Source: CAG-273 sp964618105
GTDB taxonomy: Bacteria > Bacillota > Clostridia > TANB77 > CAG-508
Length of the DNA: 64,000 nucleotides
Assembly: GCA_964618105.1 (NCBI GenBank)
Contig: CAZUAJ010000001.1
Span: 1 to 64,000 of the forward strand
Reading direction: 5' to 3'
In this document: positions 8,737 through 17,402 of the stretch, in pieces
Layout of the letters: each line of letters opens with the position of its first letter
How positions within the stretch are numbered: the stretch's first letter is position 1
Made by a program: the position numbers and the translations under genes
Notes under the pieces: generated by a model
The model's input: only the letters and a program-made list of their open reading frames with translations
What the model was told of the DNA's origin: nothing
Database searches by the model: none

Positions 8737-11472
8737 CTATTTTCCACAACACTGCTTATACTTCTTCCCACTGCCACATGGACAAGGATCATTTCTTCCA
8801 ACTTTTGGTTCATTATTAACAACTGGTTCATTTGAAATTGATTTTCTTGGTGCATTTCTATTTACCATTCCGTTATCTAAACCTTCACTAGTAATTTTTA
8901 TTGATGAAGTTCTTTGAACATCTCCTTCTCTTTTTCTTGCATTCATTAAGAATTTTACAACATCAGTTTGTATGTCCAAATTCATTTGTTCAAACATATC
9001 AAATCCCTCAATTCTATATTGAACAACAGGGTCTTTTTGTCCATAAGCTTGAAGTCCAATTCCATCCTTTAATTCATCCATTGCATCTATATGATTCATC
9101 CATCTGTCATCAACTATTTTAAGCATTATAACTCTTTCAAGCTCTCTTAACTGTGTTTCACCAATTTCTTGTTCTTTTGCTTCATATATATTATGAATTT
9201 TTTGTTTTAATTCTTCTGAAGCTTCATGTACTTTAATTCTATCTTTATGAAGAGCATCTAAGTCAGATATTCCATAAATTTCTTTAATTTCTTGTTCAAA
9301 TCCTTCTACATTAATGTTATCAACATTTGATAAATAATCATTTACTGTAGTGTCTGCTAAAGATTCCATCATTTTAGATACATGTTCTTTTAAATTTTCG
9401 CCATCTAGTACTTTTCTTCTTTCATCATAAATTATTTCTCTTTGAACATTCATAACATCATCATAAGAAAGTACATTTTTACGAATACTAAAGTTTCTAC
9501 CTTCAACTTTCTTTTGAGCGCTTTCTACTGCATTGGATATAATCTTTGACTCAATTGGCATATCTTCATCAGCACCTAAAGTATCATAAACTCTAGTAAT
9601 CATATCTCCGCCAAATATTTTCATTAAATCATCATCTAAGCTAATGTAAAATCTAGATTCACCATTATCTCCTTGACGACCACTACGTCCACGAAGCTGA
9701 TTATCTATTCTTCTTGATTCGTGTCGTTCTGTTCCTATAATTTTCAAGCCACCTGCTGCTATTACTTTTTCTTTTTCATCTTTTATTTCACTGTCATATT
9801 TATTTTTTAATTCTTTAAATTTATTTCTTGATGCTAATATATCTTGATTATCAGTTTCATTAAATGCCGTTGCTTGTTCTATTTGGTCTTCTGAATATTT
9901 TAGTTTTCTCATTTCTTGTTTTGCTAAATATTCACTATTACCGCCAAGCATAATATCTGTACCACGACCAGCCATATTTGTAGCTATTGTAACAGCTCCA
10001 AACTTACCTGCTTGTGCAATTATTTCAGCTTCTTTTTCATGAAATTTTGCATTTAATACTTGATGTTTAATTCCTTCTTTTTTTAGTAAATTGCTTAACT
10101 TTTCAGATTTTTCAATTGATACTGTACCAACTAACACTGGTTGACCTTTTTCATAGCTTTCTTTAATATCAGCAATAACCGCTCTAAATTTTGCATTTTC
10201 ATTTTTATATATTATGTCATGATGGTCATTACGTATCATTGGTTTATTTGTAGGAATTTCTATTACATCTAACTTGTATATTTCTTGAAATTCTGCTTCT
10301 TCTGTCATTGCTGTACCAGTCATTCCAGAAAGCTTATTGTACATTCTAAAATAATTTTGAAATGTAATTGTTGCTAATGTTTTTGACTCATCAGCTATTT
10401 TTACGTGTTCCTTAGCTTCAATTGCTTGATGCAATCCATTATTGTATCTTCTTCCATACATAATTCTTCCTGTAAATTCATCTACAATAAGAACTTCGCC
10501 ATCTTTTACAATGTAGTCAATATCTTTTTTCATAATTCCATGCGCACGAAGTGCTTGGTTTATATTATGTACTAATTCAGAGTTTTCAATATCATTAAAG
10601 TTTTCTAAATTAAACTCTCTTTCAGCTTTTTGAATACCTTTTTGTGTTAATGAAGCAGATTTTGCCTTTAAGTCAATTATGTAATCATAGTTTTCATTAT
10701 CTTCTGCCTGTTCTTCGTTTTTTACATCTTCTTCTATAATTACTTTTGGAGTTAATCTTGAAACAAAACTATCAGCTTTTTTATATAAATCTGATGATTG
10801 TGCTCCCCTACCTGATATAATTAATGGTGTACGTGCTTCGTCAATTAAAATACTATCAATTTCGTCTACAATTACATAATTCAATTCTCTTTGTACTAAT
10901 TGATTTTTGTATATAACCATATTATCTCTTAAGTAATCAAAGCCAAATTCGTTATTTGTTCCATAAGTTACATCTGCTGCATAAGCTACTCTTTTTTCGT
11001 TAGGATCCATTCCAGCTACAACTAAACCAACAGTTAAACCTAGAAATTTATATACTTTTCCCATCCACTCGCTATCTCTTCTAGCTAGATAGTCGTTAAC
11101 TGTAACAACATGAACTCCTTTTCCTGTTAAGGCATTCAAATATACTGGAAGTGTTGCAACGAGTGTTTTACCTTCACCAGTTTTCATTTCTGCAATTCTT
11201 CCTTGATGTAATATAATACCACCAATAAGTTGCACATCAAAATGACGCATTCCTAAAACTCTTTTTGAAGCTTCTCTCATAACTGCAAATGTTTCTGGAA
11301 GTAACTCATCTAGTGTTGCTCCTTCTGATAGTCTATTTTTAAATTCTATTGTTTTATTCCTTAGCTCCTCATCTGATAATTTTTGAATTTCAGTCTCCAA
11401 ACTATTTATTTTTTCCACTATAGGTTTTACTCTTTTAACCTCTTTTTCACTGTATGTTTTAAATAATCCCAT
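8737..11472 (-). CDS. secA: preprotein translocase ATPase SecA
   Basis: The motor of the Sec pathway, which pushes unfolded preproteins through SecYEG. It has 911 residues, full length. Walker A GEGKT is at 99-103 (MKTGEGKTLVATLP) and the DEAD-like Walker B lies in VIVDEIDSILIDEARTPL. The preprotein cross-linking region, the second helicase motif set (GRGTDIMLGG, RRIDNQLRGRSGRQGD) and the helical scaffold are present. The C-terminal zinc-binding SEC-C motif (CPCGSGKKYKQCC, 897-909) that contacts SecB or ribosomes is intact. Ribosome site AGAAAGGA upstream. Confidence 0.98.
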   Translation of the reverse strand: MGLFKTYSEKEVKRVKPIVEKINSLETEIQKLSDEELRNKTIEFKNRLSEGATLDELLPETFAVMREASKRVLGMRHFDVQLIGGIILHQGRIAEMKTGEGKTLVATLPVYLNALTGKGVHVVTVNDYLARRDSEWMGKVYKFLGLTVGLVVAGMDPNEKRVAYAADVTYGTNNEFGFDYLRDNMVIYKNQLVQRELNYVIVDEIDSILIDEARTPLIISGRGAQSSDLYKKADSFVSRLTPKVIIEEDVKNEEQAEDNENYDYIIDLKAKSASLTQKGIQKAEREFNLENFNDIENSELVHNINQALRAHGIMKKDIDYIVKDGEVLIVDEFTGRIMYGRRYNNGLHQAIEAKEHVKIADESKTLATITFQNYFRMYNKLSGMTGTAMTEEAEFQEIYKLDVIEIPTNKPMIRNDHHDIIYKNENAKFRAVIADIKESYEKGQPVLVGTVSIEKSEKLSNLLKKEGIKHQVLNAKFHEKEAEIIAQAGKFGAVTIATNMAGRGTDIMLGGNSEYLAKQEMRKLKYSEDQIEQATAFNETDNQDILASRNKFKELKNKYDSEIKDEKEKVIAAGGLKIIGTERHESRRIDNQLRGRSGRQGDNGESRFYISLDDDLMKIFGGDMITRVYDTLGADEDMPIESKIISNAVESAQKKVEGRNFSIRKNVLSYDDVMNVQREIIYDERRKVLDGENLKEHVSKMMESLADTTVNDYLSNVDNINVEGFEQEIKEIYGISDLDALHKDRIKVHEASEELKQKIHNIYEAKEQEIGETQLRELERVIMLKIVDDRWMNHIDAMDELKDGIGLQAYGQKDPVVQYRIEGFDMFEQMNLDIQTDVVKFLMNARKREGDVQRTSSIKITSEGLDNGMVNRNAPRKSISNEPVVNNEPKVGRNDPCPCGSGKKYKQCCGK

Positions 11473-11632
11473 TATTTAATTTCCTTTCTAAAATTGTAAA
11501 ATACATTACCTGTAAACTATATCATTTTTTATGTAATATATCAAGTTTTTTGATAATTTTATATATAATATTTGAAATTTCTATTCATATTTTAGAAGTT
11601 GTTTTAATATATTTTATAAAGGTGTGATGTGT

Positions 11633-12175
11633 ATGTTTATTTATAATTTAAAAGTTGATGGGAATAAATTAGGAAAAATATTTTTGGGTATTTTACTTGG
11701 AATTATAATTATTATAACTATAATTGTCATTTATCGAATTTTAGGAAATAATTTTTTTAAGACATCTGACAATGTTGAAACAGCAACCATTCAAGAATTA
11801 ACAGTTAATAACTATACAAATGTTTTAAAAACAGTACATGATAATATAGATGAATATACTGGAATGAAAATAAAGTTTTCAGGTTATATACATAGGATGA
11901 CAGATTTTACGGAAAATCAATTTGTATTAGCAAGAGATATGGTTATTTCTTCAGATTTTCAAACAGTTATAGTTGGATTTTTATGTGAATGTAATGAAAT
12001 AAATCAATATGCTGATTGTACATGGGTTGAAATTGAAGGAGAAATCACTAAAGGTAATTATCATGGAGAGATGCCTATTTTAAGAATAACAAAAATAAAT
12101 GCAATTGATACTCCTAAAGATGTATATGTTTATCCTCCTGACGATTCATTTGTACCAACTGCAGTAATTTTTTAA
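11633..12175 (+). CDS. membrane-anchored OB-fold-like protein (YcgQ/TIGR03943-like C-terminal domain)
   Basis: One N-terminal membrane helix (about residues 16-39) is followed by an extracytoplasmic domain of about 130 residues. That domain includes FVLARDMVISSD, VVGFLCEC-like and WVEIEGEITKG segments. This pattern resembles the C-terminal domain of YcgQ-type proteins that accompany YcgR-like permeases, but no permease gene is next to it. Function unknown. A longer frame begins at GTG 11624, but AAAGGTG sits at 11618-11624, so ATG 11633 is the better start. Convergent with the AI-2E gene. Confidence 0.6.
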   Translation: MFIYNLKVDGNKLGKIFLGILLGIIIIITIIVIYRILGNNFFKTSDNVETATIQELTVNNYTNVLKTVHDNIDEYTGMKIKFSGYIHRMTDFTENQFVLARDMVISSDFQTVIVGFLCECNEINQYADCTWVEIEGEITKGNYHGEMPILRITKINAIDTPKDVYVYPPDDSFVPTAVIF

Positions 12176-12195
12176 AATAGTTTCCTACGCAAATC

Positions 12196-13290
12196 TTAGC
12201 GTTCAAATATTGACTTAAACACACCTTTATCAATAAAAGTTGCAAATATATTTTTTAAAATTATAAGAATAATTGGACCCATAACCATTCCAATAACGCC
12301 TATAAATTTAAAACCTGTATACATTGCAATTAAAGTAAATATTGGGTGTATTCCTATATTTCCACTTACGATTCTAGGTTCAATAAGTTGTCTTACAACT
12401 GACATTATAATCCATAATATTATAAGACAAATTGCTAAGGTAATATTTCCTGTACATGCAGATAGTACAGCCCATGGAACCATAAATGTACCTGCACCAA
12501 ATATAGGTAATAAATCTACAAAACCTATAATTAATGCCATTAATAAAGGATATTGTACTTCCAATCCTACAAAATGAAAAATATATAATCCAATTAAACA
12601 AATAATAAATGATATAAGTACCAAAGTAATTTCTGCTTTTAAATATCCGCCTAAGGTTTTTGTTAATTCTTTTAAATGTATTCCTATTTTCTTTACCCAA
12701 GTTTTAGGTAAATGATGTTCTAATTGATCTATCATGTAAACTTTATCCACACACATAAAATAAAGTGCTAATAATGTAACAACTGTATAAACACCTATTT
12801 TGGGTATAGATGTTAAAAAATTAATTGTATTTGTTAATGCTGATTTTAGCCATTCTGTTAAATTTCCTAAAAATTCTAATGCAGATTTTTGAATTGTTGT
12901 CATTATATTCTCTGGTATATTCAAACTTTCAAAATTAATTGTTGAAACTAAATTTTGTACTAATTGATAACCTTTTTCAAAATATTCATTCATATTGGAA
13001 AGTAAATTAGATGTTTCTGTTACAAGAGTTATTACTCCCCATGTTAAAAGCCCAGCTATAATGACTATTGCAATGATAAATATTATAATTGAACTTGTTT
13101 TTCTTTTTAATTTTGTTTTTCTCATTATAAGTTTAATACAAGGTTCTAATAAAATTGAAATTATAAATGCTATTAAAAATGGTATATAAAAAATTGCTAA
13201 TTTAAAACCTAAGTAACAACCTAAAATGCATAATGCTAATATTAATATATTTTTTAGCACTTTGCCCCAATAATTCATATCAATAATCAT
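12196..13290 (-). CDS. AI-2E family transporter, YtvI-like
   Basis: A 364-residue polytopic membrane protein of the AI-2E/PerM family with about eight membrane segments, a long central amphipathic region (about 85-150) and the typical C-terminal signature VRQLIEPRIVSGNIGIHPIFTLI. The family includes YtvI, a sporulation membrane protein, and exporters of ions or autoinducers; the substrate cannot be inferred. The clustered sporulation genes nearby make a YtvI-like role reasonable. GAAGGGAA upstream serves as ribosome site with rather long spacing. Confidence 0.8.
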   Translation of the reverse strand: MIIDMNYWGKVLKNILILALCILGCYLGFKLAIFYIPFLIAFIISILLEPCIKLIMRKTKLKRKTSSIIIFIIAIVIIAGLLTWGVITLVTETSNLLSNMNEYFEKGYQLVQNLVSTINFESLNIPENIMTTIQKSALEFLGNLTEWLKSALTNTINFLTSIPKIGVYTVVTLLALYFMCVDKVYMIDQLEHHLPKTWVKKIGIHLKELTKTLGGYLKAEITLVLISFIICLIGLYIFHFVGLEVQYPLLMALIIGFVDLLPIFGAGTFMVPWAVLSACTGNITLAICLIILWIIMSVVRQLIEPRIVSGNIGIHPIFTLIAMYTGFKFIGVIGMVMGPIILIILKNIFATFIDKGVFKSIFER

Positions 13291-13379
13291 ACATGTTTTG
13301 TTCCCTTCTTTTTTATATGATTACATTATATCACATACATTAATCAATTTAAATATATTCATAAATATTTCAGCCTAAT

Positions 13380-13817
13380 CTATTGTGAATTCTTTTTGTC
13401 ACATTCACAAATACATTCTAAAGTATTACCTACATTTGTATTATTAACTTGAGTATTTGCTGCCAAATCTCCTAATGTTAACATACCTATAAGTTTTTCA
13501 TTTTCTATTATTGGTATTCTTTTCACTTGATTTTTAGACATTAAATCTTGTGCTTTTTGAATATCATCATCTGCATTGCAACAACAAACTTCACAAGTCA
13601 TTATTTCACTAACTGGTGTAGTATTAGGATTTTTATTACAAGCAACACATCTTAAAATAATATCTCTGTCTGTTACTAATCCAACAACATTTTTTGAATT
13701 ATTACATATTGGAACACATCCAATACGCTTATTGTACATAATTGTTGCACAATCATGTACTGTATTAGATGGTGTAACATATTCCACTTCATTACACATA
13801 CAATCTTTAACCTTCAT
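13380..13817 (-). CDS. tandem CBS-domain protein with Cys-rich segments
   Basis: Two CBS motifs (about 1-58 and 70-120) with the features NTVHDCATIMYNKRIGCVPI and VVGLVTDRDIILRC in the first and NQVKRIPIIENEKLIGMLTLGDLA in the second. CBS pairs bind adenosyl nucleotides and act as sensors. It is unusually rich in cysteine (CNEV, CVACNK, CEVCCCN, CICECDKK), which suggests metal or redox sensitivity; this is inference. TAGGAGAG ribosome site. A stand-alone regulatory protein with no visible partner domain. Confidence 0.8.
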   Translation of the reverse strand: MKVKDCMCNEVEYVTPSNTVHDCATIMYNKRIGCVPICNNSKNVVGLVTDRDIILRCVACNKNPNTTPVSEIMTCEVCCCNADDDIQKAQDLMSKNQVKRIPIIENEKLIGMLTLGDLAANTQVNNTNVGNTLECICECDKKNSQ

Positions 13818-13885
13818 AACACACTCTCCTATTAAATTTATTAAATAATTTTTAAATTATTTAATAATATTTTTGACAAAAATAA

Positions 13886-13919
13886 AAAAAGATATGCAAG
13901 TTTTTATACATATCTTTTT
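13886..13919 (-). terminator. terminator between the Pro-rich gene and the CBS gene
   Basis: AAAAAGATATG / CATATCTTTTT, a perfect 11-bp stem. On the minus strand it is followed by TTTATTTTTGTC, so it ends the transcript of the gene at 13988-14779. Confidence 0.8.
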
Positions 13920-13987
13920 CTATTAATTACTATATATTGTATTTATTGTAAAATAGAATGTTTGCCAAGTTTTTCCATTTTGAAAAT

Positions 13988-14779
13988 TTATAAATATTCT
14001 GTGTAATCAATATCCATTCTATTCATTCCTGTTGGTGGTCTTTCTCCAGGGAATGGCGGTCTAACTGGTGGATAATGCGGACGTGGTGGATTTGGTCTAG
14101 GTGGTCTAATTACTCCATCTCCAAATAAGCTTTGCAAAATTAAAATTTTAATCAAATCTCGTAAAAAAGGATTATTTTGCTGCCTTGTTTCTTTAGTTAT
14201 TGTTCTATTTTCTGTTTTATTAACTGAATTATCTCTTGAATTAAACCTGTTTAACGTATTTTCACTTTTACTAGACGACATTCTATTTGCCATATTCTCT
14301 TTACTCTCAAACTTTGTAGGTGTTCTTTTAGAAATATTTTCTTTAATTATTTCTTGTTTTGAGTTTGTGTGAAATGTATTTTGTTTCAATTCTTGTCTAG
14401 CACTCAATTTAGTTGTTTGAGCGTTTTCTGTTTTTTTATTATCATTGTGCTCTAACTCTCTATTTTCTATTCCAATTTTTACATTTACAACAGTTTGATT
14501 TTTTTCTACTATGTTATATATTTCATCTGTCATTTTATCAAGTATTGCCTTTGATATTGGTTCATTATTTGTCTCACACGCTCTACAAACTAAAGGATAA
14601 ATTAAGTTATAACTTTCTGGATACAATTCCATTATTTCATTTTCTGTTAAATTATATTGTGTTCTATTTATAGAATATGTATTTGCATCTCTATAATTAT
14701 ATTTTTCATATATGTTAGAGTCATTTATTGGATAGCCTAATACTTGACGCATATAATCTTCATAATTTTGGTAATACAT
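13988..14779 (-). CDS. uncharacterised protein with proline-rich C-terminus
   Basis: 263 residues. The N-terminal part (about 1-100) looks like a small folded domain (YNLTENEIMELYPESYNLIYPLV, split by a CRAC motif). The middle (about 105-210) is low-complexity and rich in Asn, Ser, Lys and Glu. The C-terminus (about 228-255) is strongly Pro/Arg rich (RPPRPNPPRPHYPP). I do not recognise a characterised family. The Pro-rich tail and Tyr-rich N-terminus would fit a spore-surface or scaffold protein, but that is a guess. Ribosome site GGGAGGTATT. Monocistronic, with its own terminator. Confidence 0.6.
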   Translation of the reverse strand: MYYQNYEDYMRQVLGYPINDSNIYEKYNYRDANTYSINRTQYNLTENEIMELYPESYNLIYPLVCRACETNNEPISKAILDKMTDEIYNIVEKNQTVVNVKIGIENRELEHNDNKKTENAQTTKLSARQELKQNTFHTNSKQEIIKENISKRTPTKFESKENMANRMSSSKSENTLNRFNSRDNSVNKTENRTITKETRQQNNPFLRDLIKILILQSLFGDGVIRPPRPNPPRPHYPPVRPPFPGERPPTGMNRMDIDYTEYL

Positions 14780-14856
14780 ACAATACCTCCCATTTTAATT
14801 TTAGTGTATTATATGTATTTGTATTAAAATTTGTTCCATAATTTTAATTTTTTTCA

Positions 14857-16257
14857 CTATATATTATTTACAAATTCTTTAAATAAATTACCTCTTTCTT
14901 CAAAGTTTTTAAATAAATCAAAACTTGCACTTGCAGGTGAAAATAACACTATTTCGTCTGAGTTTGCCACATCATAAGCTTTGTTAACTACATCTTGTAA
15001 AGAATTACAATGATATATTGGTATTTCTTTTCCTTGCAATTTTAATTCTTCTGTTACAGCATTTTCTATTTTGTCAGCTGTTGCACCCATTAAAATTAAT
15101 TTACTTACATTTTCAACTATAGGTTTTGCAATTGGTGTATAATCTAAATGTTTATCATAGCCCCCAGCAATTAAAACTATTTTTTCATTAAATGAATTTA
15201 AACCTGCAATTGTTCTTGTTGGTGATGTTCCAATTGAATCATTGTACCATTTTACTCCATTTATCTCTCTTACAAATTCTAATCTATGTGCAACACCTGT
15301 AAAGTTTAATATAGCCTTAGCTTGTATTTCTGGTTCAACAATAGTTTCTGTTGCAGCTATTGCAGCACATATATTTTCGTAATTATGTACTCCTCTTAAA
15401 TGAATATCTTTTACATTTAAAATATGTCTTCTTACCTTATCTTTACATTCTTTTATTTTTTCATCATCATAAATTATACCATCTTCTAATTTGCTTTTTC
15501 TACTAAAATATATTACTTTACCTTTTGCATCATTTTTAAATTGTTTAGTAATTTCATTGTCATAATTTATAACTAAAATATCATCTTCATTTTGGTTTTT
15601 AAATATATTTTTCTTAGCATCTATATATTCTTCATAAGATTTGTGAATATCCAAATGGTTTGGAGATATATTTGTAACAACTGCAATATGTGGACTAACT
15701 TCCATATTCATTAATTGAAAACTGCTTAGCTCCAAAATTACAACATCATCTGGAGTCATTTCACATACTTTAGTGAATAAAGGATAACCAATATTTCCAC
15801 CTAAATAGCATCTTCTTCCACTTGCTTTTACAATTTCATAAATTAAACTTGTAGTAGTTGTTTTGCCATCACTACCTGTAATTCCTATTATAGTTGCAGG
15901 GCAAGTTTGCATTAACATTTCTATTTCAGATGTTAATATAGCATCTTCGTTAATTTCACTAACTATTTCAGGTGTATCTGGTCTACAACTTGGAGAACGG
16001 AATATGATTGAAAATCCTTGTAAATTTTTCAAATTATCTTCTCCTAAATATAAGTCAAAATTATAATTATGTATTTTTTCTACAGCTTTACTATCCAATT
16101 TTTCAATTGATCTTTTATCAAAAAATGAAGCTTTTGCACCTAAATTATAAAAATAGTCTATTAAAGGAATATTGCTTACTCCTAATCCGATTATAGCAAC
16201 TTTTTTGCCTTTTATATAATTTTCAAATTCTTGTAACTTTTTATTCACCAATTCCAT
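14857..16257 (-). CDS. murD: UDP-N-acetylmuramoyl-L-alanine:D-glutamate ligase
   Basis: Cytosolic Mur ligase that adds D-Glu to UDP-MurNAc-L-Ala in peptidoglycan precursor synthesis. It has 466 residues with the three Mur domains: a Rossmann-like N-terminal domain (KKVAIIGLGVSNIPLIDYF), an ATP-binding central domain with GITGSDGKTTTTSLIYEI, LSSFQL and NISPNHLDIH, and a C-terminal domain with YNDSIGTSPT, LIAGGYDKHLDY and LFSPASASFDLFKNFEERG. AAAGGA ribosome site; 23 bp after the kinase gene, so probably one operon with it. Confidence 0.96.
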   Translation of the reverse strand: MELVNKKLQEFENYIKGKKVAIIGLGVSNIPLIDYFYNLGAKASFFDKRSIEKLDSKAVEKIHNYNFDLYLGEDNLKNLQGFSIIFRSPSCRPDTPEIVSEINEDAILTSEIEMLMQTCPATIIGITGSDGKTTTTSLIYEIVKASGRRCYLGGNIGYPLFTKVCEMTPDDVVILELSSFQLMNMEVSPHIAVVTNISPNHLDIHKSYEEYIDAKKNIFKNQNEDDILVINYDNEITKQFKNDAKGKVIYFSRKSKLEDGIIYDDEKIKECKDKVRRHILNVKDIHLRGVHNYENICAAIAATETIVEPEIQAKAILNFTGVAHRLEFVREINGVKWYNDSIGTSPTRTIAGLNSFNEKIVLIAGGYDKHLDYTPIAKPIVENVSKLILMGATADKIENAVTEELKLQGKEIPIYHCNSLQDVVNKAYDVANSDEIVLFSPASASFDLFKNFEERGNLFKEFVNNI

Positions 16258-16280
16258 TTTTAAAAGATTCCTTTCTAAAA

Positions 16281-16961
16281 TTATAAATTAATAAATTTTA
16301 AAACTTTATTTGTTGATTCTTCTACATTTTTACATTCAGTTACATCTATCCCAATAGTCTTATCATATATTTTATAATATCCAGCATTTTTTTGTAATTC
16401 ATCACGTCTTTGAATATTTTGCTTTAATTCTTCTAAATCAATTTTGTCATTATATTGTATGTTCTTTCTTTTAATACGTTCATCTAATGAAGCGGTAATC
16501 ATAAAATGATAATCTAATTCTGGGTATATTTCCATTAATGCTCTACCAGAAACAATTACATTATATTTTTGTTTGAATTGGTCGATTATTTTTTTACCAA
16601 AAACATACAACTTATCATTATTAGCAATCACGCCCATTTCAGAAACAGCAAGAGAAGATTGTGCAGATTGTAAATCTTCTTCATTTATTTTTTTACCATC
16701 AACATAAATTGCAGTTTGTCTATTTTCAATTGCAATTGTAATTTTTAGCTTTTCCATAATTGCTTTACTATCTATATTTACCATACTTTGTTTTAAGTCA
16801 TTTAGATTCATACCTGATTTAAGCAAACTATATACAATTGCTCTATACAAGTTTCCACCTTCTAAAATTATACTGTTTGGAATATGTTTTAACAATTCTC
16901 TACATATTGCACTTTTTCCAGCTCCAACATATCCTTCAATTCCTATTACTATATTATTCAA
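16281..16961 (-). CDS. cytidylate kinase-like P-loop kinase
   Basis: 226 residues, starting with TTG, with AGAGAGGTG 7 bp upstream. The P-loop is EGYVGAGKS (residues 9-17), and GGNLYRAIVYSLLKSG matches the CMP-binding loop of cytidylate kinases (usual form GAMYR). VSGRALMEIYPELDYHFMITAS matches the SGRDIGTVVFPDAxxKFFLTA block and RRDELQKNAGYYKIYDKTI the RD(xx)R lid. It probably phosphorylates CMP or dCMP. The replacement of GRD by GRA and the changed lid make it divergent from housekeeping Cmk, so I leave the symbol empty. Confidence 0.68.
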   Translation of the reverse strand: MNNIVIGIEGYVGAGKSAICRELLKHIPNSIILEGGNLYRAIVYSLLKSGMNLNDLKQSMVNIDSKAIMEKLKITIAIENRQTAIYVDGKKINEEDLQSAQSSLAVSEMGVIANNDKLYVFGKKIIDQFKQKYNVIVSGRALMEIYPELDYHFMITASLDERIKRKNIQYNDKIDLEELKQNIQRRDELQKNAGYYKIYDKTIGIDVTECKNVEESTNKVLKFINL

Positions 16962-17103
16962 CTAAACACACCTCTCTCTTTCTTCAAAAATTATACTACA
17001 AATAGAATAAATTGGCAATTAAAAAATAAATTATAAAATTTTGAATAATTTTATAATTTTTGTTCAATAATATTATTGTAAAAGAAATGGAGGTGCTTAA
17101 TTT

Positions 17104-17208
17104 ATGTCAAATAAACAAAACAAGAATAATAAAAATAACAGCAAGAATAATAGCAATAACCAAAACAAAAATAATAACGAAAGATCAAACGACAATAATT
17201 GTAAATAA
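17104..17208 (+). CDS. 34-residue Asn/Lys-rich small protein
   Basis: Begins MSNKQNKNNK and consists almost entirely of Asn, Lys, Ser and Gln, ending NDNNCK. It has a very strong ribosome site (TGGAGGTG) at correct spacing, which is the main argument that it is translated. Divergent from the kinase gene. Its composition recalls very small spore-associated or cytosolic Asn-rich proteins, but I cannot assign a family. It is followed after 18 bp by the long hairpin at 17227-17372, which may form its 3' untranslated region. Confidence 0.55.
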   Translation: MSNKQNKNNKNNSKNNSNNQNKNNNERSNDNNCK

Positions 17209-17226
17209 GTTTTGATAAATCTAAAT

Positions 17227-17372
17227 GTAAGAGATGTAAAGTTAAGTGGGTATTCATTTTATATATAATTAGTTTATTTTATTTTTAAACTTTGTTCCCT
17301 TTCTTTTTGTTTTTTAATTTTTACTTTTGTATTGTTTTAATATGAATGCCCATTTAGCTTTGCATCTCTTAC
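17227..17372 (+). other. long 31-bp hairpin with 84-nt loop
   Basis: Arms 17227-17257 and 17342-17372. Twenty-seven of 31 positions are Watson-Crick and the four others are G-U pairs in plus-strand RNA, but A-C mismatches in minus-strand RNA. That asymmetry suggests selection for a plus-strand RNA structure. The loop is T-rich, and a T run (about 17384-17391) follows the right arm, so it may also act as an outsized terminator. The long near-perfect inverted ends could alternatively be those of a small non-autonomous transposable element. Confidence 0.6.
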
Positions 17373-17402
17373 TTAAAATTATTATTTTTTTCGTACCCAA
17401 AA

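Noticed and set aside
12995..13189. Open frames on the strand opposite to real genes, for example within the AI-2E, uvrA and polC genes
   Set aside because: Shadows of strongly supported genes: no ribosome sites and hydrophobic or low-complexity translations.
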